This document shows, one piece after another, positions 6,591 through 10,953 of a DNA stretch of 10,953 nt. The DNA lies in the NCBI GenBank assembly GCA_023379515.1, contig JAMCQQ010000393.1:1-10953 (forward strand), written 5' to 3'. This DNA comes from Actinomycetota bacterium. GTDB taxonomy: Bacteria; Actinomycetota; Humimicrobiia; Humimicrobiales; Humimicrobiaceae. Every line of letters begins with the position of its first letter. Positions within the stretch are counted from its first letter, which is position 1. The position numbers were made by a program, and so were the translations under genes. The notes beneath the pieces were generated by a model. The model was not told the DNA's origin. It made no database searches and saw only the letters and a list, made by a program, of their open reading frames with translations.

Positions 6591-7333
6591 AAACTACCAC
6601 ATTAGGCGCAATTATTTTGGCAGCATGAAAGTATCCGTTATCATCATCGACGTTAGTGAATAAAGTTGCCATGAATTTAGCTGATAAACCAATGATTCTT
6701 CATGCAGTCAGCCTGCTGAGAAAAATAAAAATAAATACATTAGTTGTAGTTGTTGGTTTCGCCAAGAATTCAGTAATTAAACTTCTTGATAGCACTGTCT
6801 TATATACAGAGCAGAGAAAACGACTTGGAACAGCTCATGCTACCATCTGCGGTCTTAAAAAATTGCCAGAATACATAACTGATGTTTTAATTCTAAATGG
6901 TGATGATAGTGCGTTTTACGATACAGATACAATAAAAAAACTTGTTAAATCGCACTTATTATCTAAATCTTCTTTTACTTTTTTAACGCTTGAAATGGAT
7001 TATCCAACAGGTTTAGGTAGAGTAGTTCGAAATAAGAAAGGAGATGTTGTTGCTATTGTTGAAGAAAAAGATGCTACTCCATCTCAAAAAAAAATAACTG
7101 AAATTAATCCTGCCTGCTATATTTTTCAGGTATCTTTTTTAAAAAAATATTTGCAAAAGGTAGAAAAGAGTAAGATTACAGGAGAGTACTATCTAACCAG
7201 TTTGATTAGTTTAGGTATAAAAAACAATGAAAAAATAGGCACCTTAAAGGTTCGATCTCTTCCCTGGAGAGGGGTAAACACAAAAGATGAATTGCTCGAA
7301 GCAGAAAAACTTTTTCTTAAATTAAAAGATTAG
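6587..7333 (+). pseudogene. GlmU N-terminal-type nucleotidyltransferase with an in-frame TGA in the signature loop
   Basis: The frame from ATG 6587 (ATGA overlap with murA) reads MKTTTLGAIILAA, then TGA at 6626-6628, then continues open to TAG at 7331-7333. The stop sits where the G of the nucleotidyltransferase signature LAAGxGTRM belongs. The rest is plainly the GlmU uridylyltransferase domain: 'NKVAMNLADKPMI', 'KRLGTAHA', 'LNGDD', 'VAIVEEKDAT', 'EINPACYIF', 'TGEYYLTSLI' and 'GVN'. Intact homologues make UDP-GlcNAc from GlcNAc-1-P and UTP. The left-handed beta-helix acetyltransferase domain of full GlmU is absent (248 codons in all). Translation from GTG 6656 or ATG 6671 would give about 220-225 residues lacking the nucleotide-binding loop, so probably inactive. 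The body shows no other lesion, which suggests a recent mutation or sequence error and not long decay. Recoding is unlikely because TGA ends four other genes here. Confidence 0.75.
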
Positions 7334-7345
7334 TCTTCATCTTTG

Positions 7346-7374
7346 TTGATTAAAAGCTGGAACAATATTATAAT
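7346..7374 (+). promoter_or_regulatory. Sigma70-type promoter for mraY (TTGATT-17 bp-TATAAT)
   Basis: TTGATT at 7346-7351 and TATAAT at 7369-7374 are separated by exactly 17 bp. The hexamers match the consensus at 4 of 6 and 6 of 6. The expected transcription start, near 7381, is about 6 bases before the mraY ATG at 7387. That leaves no room for a Shine-Dalgarno, so the mRNA would be nearly leaderless. It sits in a 53-bp gap after the disrupted nucleotidyltransferase gene and would drive mraY-ftsW-murG-ftsQ independently of the upstream genes. Confidence 0.65.
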
Positions 7375-7386
7375 AAGTATCTATCT

Positions 7387-8397
7387 ATGTCTCAGCTTTT
7401 AGGGCTCACAATATTATCTTTTTTTATAACCGGCATTCTTTTAATTCCCTTTATCGACTTTTTATATAAAATTAAGCTCAGAAGGCAGGATCAAGTAACC
7501 AAAGACATCTTAAATAATCGTACACACATTTTTGATAAGTTCAACTCCTGGAAGGTAGGAACTCCTTTTGGTGGAGGAATGTTAATTGTAGTAGTAGTCT
7601 CAATTTTAACTGTTTGGGCTTACGGGATGTTTGCGGTGAAATCTTCTCCATGGGAGCTTTTTGTAATCTTTTTTACCTTTATCAGTTTTGGTCTTCTAGG
7701 ATTTTATGACGATATTAAAAAATTGGTAAACGGAAAAAAATCTGGCTTTTTTGGACTAAGGCTAAGGCATAAATTTATTATTCAAATAGTCTTATCTTTC
7801 ATAATTGCCTTGGTCCTTTATTATAAACTGGGTTATTCTTTTGTTTTTATCAGGGGGATTGGTTTAACAAGCATTGGTTTTTTGTTTATCCCCTTTGCGG
7901 CTTTTGTCATAACATCATTTGCTAATGCATTTAATATTACGGACGGATTGGATGGTTTAGCATCAGGTCTTTTTTTAATATGTCTTCTTGCTTTTTTGGC
8001 AATTTCAGCAACCCAAGTTGATCCAGCGCTTGGTATATTTACGGCCTTTTTGACAGGAAGCGTTGCCGCTTTTTTGTATTTTAATATTTATAAAGCAAGA
8101 ATTTGGTTAGGCGATGTGGGCTCTATGTCTTTAGGCGCATCGCTAGGAATAATTGGCTTACTAAACGGCAAAACACTCGCCTTAGTTGTAATTGGAGGGG
8201 TTTTTATTCTGGAAGTGGGTTCTTCCCTTATTCAGCTTTTAGGCAAAAAGTTCTTGAAAAAGAAAATTCTGCCTGTTGCTCCTTTGCACCTTCTTCTTCT
8301 TCAGAAGGGATGGGATGAGCCGAAAATTGTTTTCAGGGCTTGGCTCCTCGGATTTTTCTTTGCCGTCTTAGGTCTCTATATAGCTTTTATTAAATAA
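7387..8397 (+). CDS. mraY: Phospho-N-acetylmuramoyl-pentapeptide transferase MraY
   Basis: Polytopic membrane enzyme that transfers phospho-MurNAc-pentapeptide from UDP to undecaprenyl phosphate, forming lipid I on the cytoplasmic face. The 336 residues contain about ten hydrophobic segments. Family motifs are 'GTPFGGG' (GTPxMGG-like), D108-D109 in 'GFYDDIKK', N180 to G190 'NAFNITDGLDG', and D243 in 'WLGDVGSMSLG'. The C-terminal loop aligns with the MraY 'PxHHHxExxGWxE' region but reads P-L-H301-L-L-L-L-Q-K-G-W. Only the first of the three histidines remains, and the leucines come from four consecutive CTT codons (8290-8301). WecA-type relatives also lack HHH, but the remaining alignment and the dcw location favour MraY. 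ATG 7387 precedes the first membrane segment. No Shine-Dalgarno is present, consistent with the promoter immediately upstream. Confidence 0.88.
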   Translation: MSQLLGLTILSFFITGILLIPFIDFLYKIKLRRQDQVTKDILNNRTHIFDKFNSWKVGTPFGGGMLIVVVVSILTVWAYGMFAVKSSPWELFVIFFTFISFGLLGFYDDIKKLVNGKKSGFFGLRLRHKFIIQIVLSFIIALVLYYKLGYSFVFIRGIGLTSIGFLFIPFAAFVITSFANAFNITDGLDGLASGLFLICLLAFLAISATQVDPALGIFTAFLTGSVAAFLYFNIYKARIWLGDVGSMSLGASLGIIGLLNGKTLALVVIGGVFILEVGSSLIQLLGKKFLKKKILPVAPLHLLLLQKGWDEPKIVFRAWLLGFFFAVLGLYIAFIK

Positions 8398-8401
8398 GGT
8401 A

Positions 8402-9475
8402 ATGAAAAAAGTAGACCTTTTGCTTCTTCTTACGGTTTTTATTCTTACTTCTTTTGGCTTATTTATAATTTATGATGCTTCCTCATTTGTAGCTTTTAGA
8501 GATTTTGGAGATAAATTCCACTATTTAAAAGAACAGTCATTTTGGATATTTTTAGGCATAACAGTCATGTTTTTGTTCTCATTTTTTGATTACCATAAAT
8601 TTTACAACCTCGCACTGCCGATTTTACTTGTTTCATTTCTTTTGCTGATTTTGGTTTTCGTTCCGGGACTTGGGCTTCATCTTTTAGGGGCACGAAGATG
8701 GCTCGATTTTCGTTTTTTTACTCTGCAGCCTACGGAACTTACAAAACTTGCCCTGGCAATTTATCTATCTGCTTGGTTTTCAAACAAAGAAAAAGGTACC
8801 TTTTGGGCATTTTCTTTATTAATCGGATCGATTCTGTTTTTGGTTATGCTTCAACCGGATATGGGAACAGCCGTTATCATACTTTCGGAAGCATTGGTAA
8901 TTTATTTTCTTTCAGGCGCAAGCCTTTCTTACTTTTTTCTTCTAATCCCGACATTAAGTGTTATCGGCTTTATTTTAATAAAACTTGCTCCGTATAGGGC
9001 AAACAGATTGGCAACTTTTTTAAATTTTAATCAGGCTTCTGATACTTACTCTTATCATGTGAGGCAAATACTTATTGCTCTTGGTTCAGGAGGGTTAACC
9101 GGGGTAGGACTTGGAAATTCTCTGCAGAAGTACGCCTATCTGCCGGAAACTACAACTGATTCAATTTTTGCCATAATTGCTGAGGAAGTAGGTTTTATTG
9201 GCGCAAGCCTTATTATAGCTCTTTTCATAATACTAATCTGGCGCGGTTTCTATATCGCCATTCACGCCAAAGATATTTTTGGTAGGCTTCTTGCAGGGGG
9301 AATTTCGGCATTTCTAGCTTTTCAGATTTTAATTAACCTGGGAGCTCAGACAGCATTGTTTCCTCTGACTGGGATTCCGCTTCCCTTTATTTCCTATGGC
9401 GGATCGGCACTTATTATGAATTTAGCATCGATCGGAATACTTTTAAATATTTATAAACAAAGGACGGCACTATGA
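8402..9475 (+). CDS. ftsW: SEDS-family lipid II polymerase FtsW
   Basis: Polytopic inner-membrane glycosyltransferase that polymerises lipid II at the septum as the partner of class B PBP FtsI. The 357 residues have about ten membrane segments and the SEDS signatures 'GARRWL' (from residue 96), 'QPTELTKLA', 'QPDMGTA' (from Q151), and 'LPETTTDSIFAIIAEEVGF', where Asp253 matches the putative catalytic aspartate of FtsW/RodA. The end has 'PLTGIPLPFISYGGSALI'. The gene starts 4 bp after the mraY stop and its TGA overlaps murG as ATGA. A weak TAAGG lies very close to the start. FtsW is chosen over RodA from the dcw position between mraY and murG and the presence of ftsI in the cluster; sequence motifs alone do not separate the two. 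Confidence 0.9.
   Translation: MKKVDLLLLLTVFILTSFGLFIIYDASSFVAFRDFGDKFHYLKEQSFWIFLGITVMFLFSFFDYHKFYNLALPILLVSFLLLILVFVPGLGLHLLGARRWLDFRFFTLQPTELTKLALAIYLSAWFSNKEKGTFWAFSLLIGSILFLVMLQPDMGTAVIILSEALVIYFLSGASLSYFFLLIPTLSVIGFILIKLAPYRANRLATFLNFNQASDTYSYHVRQILIALGSGGLTGVGLGNSLQKYAYLPETTTDSIFAIIAEEVGFIGASLIIALFIILIWRGFYIAIHAKDIFGRLLAGGISAFLAFQILINLGAQTALFPLTGIPLPFISYGGSALIMNLASIGILLNIYKQRTAL
9459..9464 (+). promoter_or_regulatory. Ribosome binding site (AAAGGA) for murG
   Basis: AAAGGA lies 7 bases before ATG 9472, within the end of ftsW. It supports the ATGA-overlapping start of murG. Confidence 0.65.
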
Positions 9476-10575
9476 AAGTAGTTATTATCGGCGGTCATTT
9501 ATCACCTGCATTTTCAGTCATTGAAGAGCTTTTAGACACCGAAATACTCTTTATTGGCAGAAAATATGCCTTGGAGGGCGATGAAGCATTTTCTCTGGAA
9601 TACCAGTTTTGTCAAGAATACAATATCCCATTTAAAGAAATTTCAACAGGAAGGATCCAGCGTAAATTAACAAAACATACTCTTTCGTCTGTTCTGAAAA
9701 TTCCTGGAGGATTTCTGCAAGCTTTAAAAATATTGAAAGATTTTAAGCCCGATGTTGTGGTTGGATTTGGCAGTTATGTGCAGATTCCGATTTTAACAGC
9801 TGCATACATGCTTAAAATACCGATAGTTATTCACGAGCAGACCTTGGAAGCCGGCTTATCAAATAGGATTTCTGCAAAAATTGCAAAAAAAATTTGTATC
9901 TCTTGGGAATCATCCCGTGATTATTTTCCCAAAGGAAAAACAATCCTTACCGGGAATCCGGTCAGAAAAGAAATAATCAAGATAAGAGAAATTTTAAAAG
10001 AGTCTAAAAAAAAGCCATTTCCTGTTGTTTTTGTTACAGGCGGAAGCTTAGGTTCTCACAAAATAAATTGTCTGATTGAAAAGTCAATCGGAAAACTAGT
10101 TGAATTTTGCCGCGTAATTCATCAGACAGGGGATGCGAGAGAATTCAACGATTATGAATTACTAGAAGGAGGTAAAAAATCATTGTCTTTGGCTCATAAA
10201 GACCGTTATCTTTTGCATAAATTTTTAAACTCTGAAGAAATAGCCGTTATTTTAAAGGAAGCTGATCTTGTTGTATCAAGGTCCGGTATTAATACGGTCA
10301 CCGAACTTATCTATTTAGGAAAGCCTGCTTTTTTAATGCCTTTACCTTTTGCCCAGAGAAATGAACAGTATAAAAATGCAGAATTCTTAAAGGAATTAGG
10401 TTTGGCTGAAATTGGACTTGAGAAATTAGACAGCGATGATTTTACAGATTCAATCAGGCTGATGCTTAAGAATCTCACGAAATATTCCGGAAAATCCAAT
10501 CTGAAAGATATCGAGCTTATTAAAAACTCCTCAAAAAATCTGGCAAAGATTATATGGGAAAGCGCAAAAAAATAA
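9472..10575 (+). CDS. murG: UDP-GlcNAc:lipid I N-acetylglucosaminyltransferase MurG
   Basis: Peripheral membrane GT-B glycosyltransferase that adds GlcNAc to lipid I, producing lipid II. The 367 residues show both Rossmann halves. The N-terminal half has 'GFGSYVQIP', 'HEQTLEAGLSNR' and 'TGNPVR'. The C-terminal half has 'VTGGSLGSHKIN', 'HQTG', and the UDP-GlcNAc site 'SRSGINTVTELIYLGKPA', with Glu278 at the conserved acidic position, then 'EQYKNAEFL'. The first glycine-rich loop is shortened. Canonical MurG has GGTGGHxxPA; here it is G7-G8-H9-L-S-P-A, so the catalytic-region histidine is kept. The start is supported by AAAGGA 7 bases upstream and by the ATGA overlap with ftsW. The last 22 bases overlap the next gene. 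Confidence 0.9.
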   Translation: MKVVIIGGHLSPAFSVIEELLDTEILFIGRKYALEGDEAFSLEYQFCQEYNIPFKEISTGRIQRKLTKHTLSSVLKIPGGFLQALKILKDFKPDVVVGFGSYVQIPILTAAYMLKIPIVIHEQTLEAGLSNRISAKIAKKICISWESSRDYFPKGKTILTGNPVRKEIIKIREILKESKKKPFPVVFVTGGSLGSHKINCLIEKSIGKLVEFCRVIHQTGDAREFNDYELLEGGKKSLSLAHKDRYLLHKFLNSEEIAVILKEADLVVSRSGINTVTELIYLGKPAFLMPLPFAQRNEQYKNAEFLKELGLAEIGLEKLDSDDFTDSIRLMLKNLTKYSGKSNLKDIELIKNSSKNLAKIIWESAKK

Positions 10576-10953
10576 GTCTTCTAAATCCTTTAAGGCTAAG
10601 AAGAAAAGTGAACTGGAGTACGAAAGCAATAATTGCTTATGTCTTAATATTGTTTGGGTCTTTAATAATGATTTATGCGGGAATATCTGCGATAACTTTA
10701 AAGGACAGCGAATATTTAAGTCCCTTATCCTCCATAATTTTAAAAAAGACACCCAAGAATTTTTTAGAAAGAGAGCTTAATAAAAAAGACATTTCTTATA
10801 AGAAAATTAAAGAGACGGAATCAACCATTATTATTCAGATTAAAGACAACGGAAAGGTCTATTTTTCCACTAAGAAAGACCTAAATATGCAAATTTCCTC
10901 TTTACAACTTATCTTGTCTAAGCTTACAATAGAAGGGAAAAGATTTAAAAGTC
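10554..10953 (+). CDS. FtsQ/DivIB-like single-pass membrane protein (3' end outside window)
   Basis: The frame is open from ATG 10554, inside the murG 3' end, to the window edge (133 residues seen). A basic N-terminus (MGKRKK..., RLRRK) precedes one hydrophobic segment at about residues 25-47, giving a type II topology with the rest outside. The extracytoplasmic part is lysine-rich with a predicted strand ('STIIIQIKDNGKVYF') and ends in 'SLQLILSKLTIEGKRFKS'. That ending resembles the region of small FtsQ-like proteins just before a final beta strand. I see no clear POTRA signature after the membrane segment. The position after murG is where ftsQ stands in many dcw clusters. The upstream Shine-Dalgarno is weak, so coupling to murG is likely. 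Assignment rests on topology and context; another divisome or envelope protein is possible. Confidence 0.5.
   Translation, partial: MGKRKKISLLNPLRLRRKVNWSTKAIIAYVLILFGSLIMIYAGISAITLKDSEYLSPLSSIILKKTPKNFLERELNKKDISYKKIKETESTIIIQIKDNGKVYFSTKKDLNMQISSLQLILSKLTIEGKRFKS

Noticed and set aside
6626..6628. UGA read as glycine (genetic code 25) or another sense codon
   Set aside because: murE, pgeF, murA and ftsW all end in TGA at ATGA junctions with the next gene, and no other gene in the window has an internal TGA. The standard code fits better, although only genome-wide counts would settle it.
6625..6663. Small ORF starting at ATG 6625 (MKVSVIIIDVSE)
   Set aside because: It is an out-of-frame 12-codon reading across the broken nucleotidyltransferase start with no ribosome site or family resemblance.
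7086..7094. A9 homopolymer in the nucleotidyltransferase gene as a frameshift or phase-variation site
   Set aside because: The frame continues correctly on both sides ('DATPSQKKITEIN' matches GlmU). Similar A8 runs are common in this AT-rich sequence.

Overview
The window is one side of a division and cell-wall (dcw) gene cluster. All genes lie on the + strand and are packed head to tail. Ten coding units are visible: the tail of an FtsL-like protein, ftsI, a murE-like ligase, a pgeF/YfiH-family gene, a murC/mpl-like ligase, murA, a GlmU-type nucleotidyltransferase with a broken start, mraY, ftsW and murG. An eleventh, an FtsQ-like membrane protein, runs off the right edge. No tRNA, rRNA, CRISPR or mobile element was seen.

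The likely host is a Patescibacteria/CPR bacterium, probably of the Microgenomates type. The DNA is AT-rich with a lysine/isoleucine-rich proteome. The MurE-like ligase lacks the usual first domain and instead carries a short 'YHLM...GFPS' lead-in to the P-loop, a form I associate with CPR genomes. MurG has a shortened first glycine loop, and the FtsL and FtsQ relatives are small and divergent. The taxonomic call is inference from recalled family features, not a search. The genetic code looks standard: UGA ends murE, pgeF, murA and ftsW at tight ATGA junctions.

Layout. Positions 1-144 hold the C-terminus of an FtsL-like gene, overlaid by a perfect 29-bp inverted repeat that may be a fold-back artefact at a contig end. 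Positions 144-1823 are ftsI, starting in a TAATG junction. After an 85-bp gap with a -10-like TATAAT, positions 1909-6590 form a translationally coupled run murE-pgeF-murC/mpl-murA. Positions 6587-7333 are a GlmU N-terminal-domain homologue with an in-frame TGA exactly where the signature LAAG glycine should be. A 53-bp gap carries the best promoter in the window (TTGATT-17 bp-TATAAT), placed so that mraY would be nearly leaderless. mraY, ftsW, murG and the FtsQ-like gene then follow with 4-bp spacing or overlaps.

How the genes work together. The GlmU-type enzyme would supply UDP-GlcNAc and MurA commits it to peptidoglycan. The Mur ligases add the peptide, MraY and MurG make lipid I and lipid II, and FtsW with FtsI polymerise and cross-link the strands at the septum. 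FtsL-like and FtsQ-like proteins would be the divisome scaffold. MurB, MurD, MurF and Ddl are not here. I found no clear new defence or mobile system. The points most worth checking are the interrupted nucleotidyltransferase, the altered MraY histidine motif, the unsettled substrates of the two Mur ligases, and the inverted repeat at the edge.
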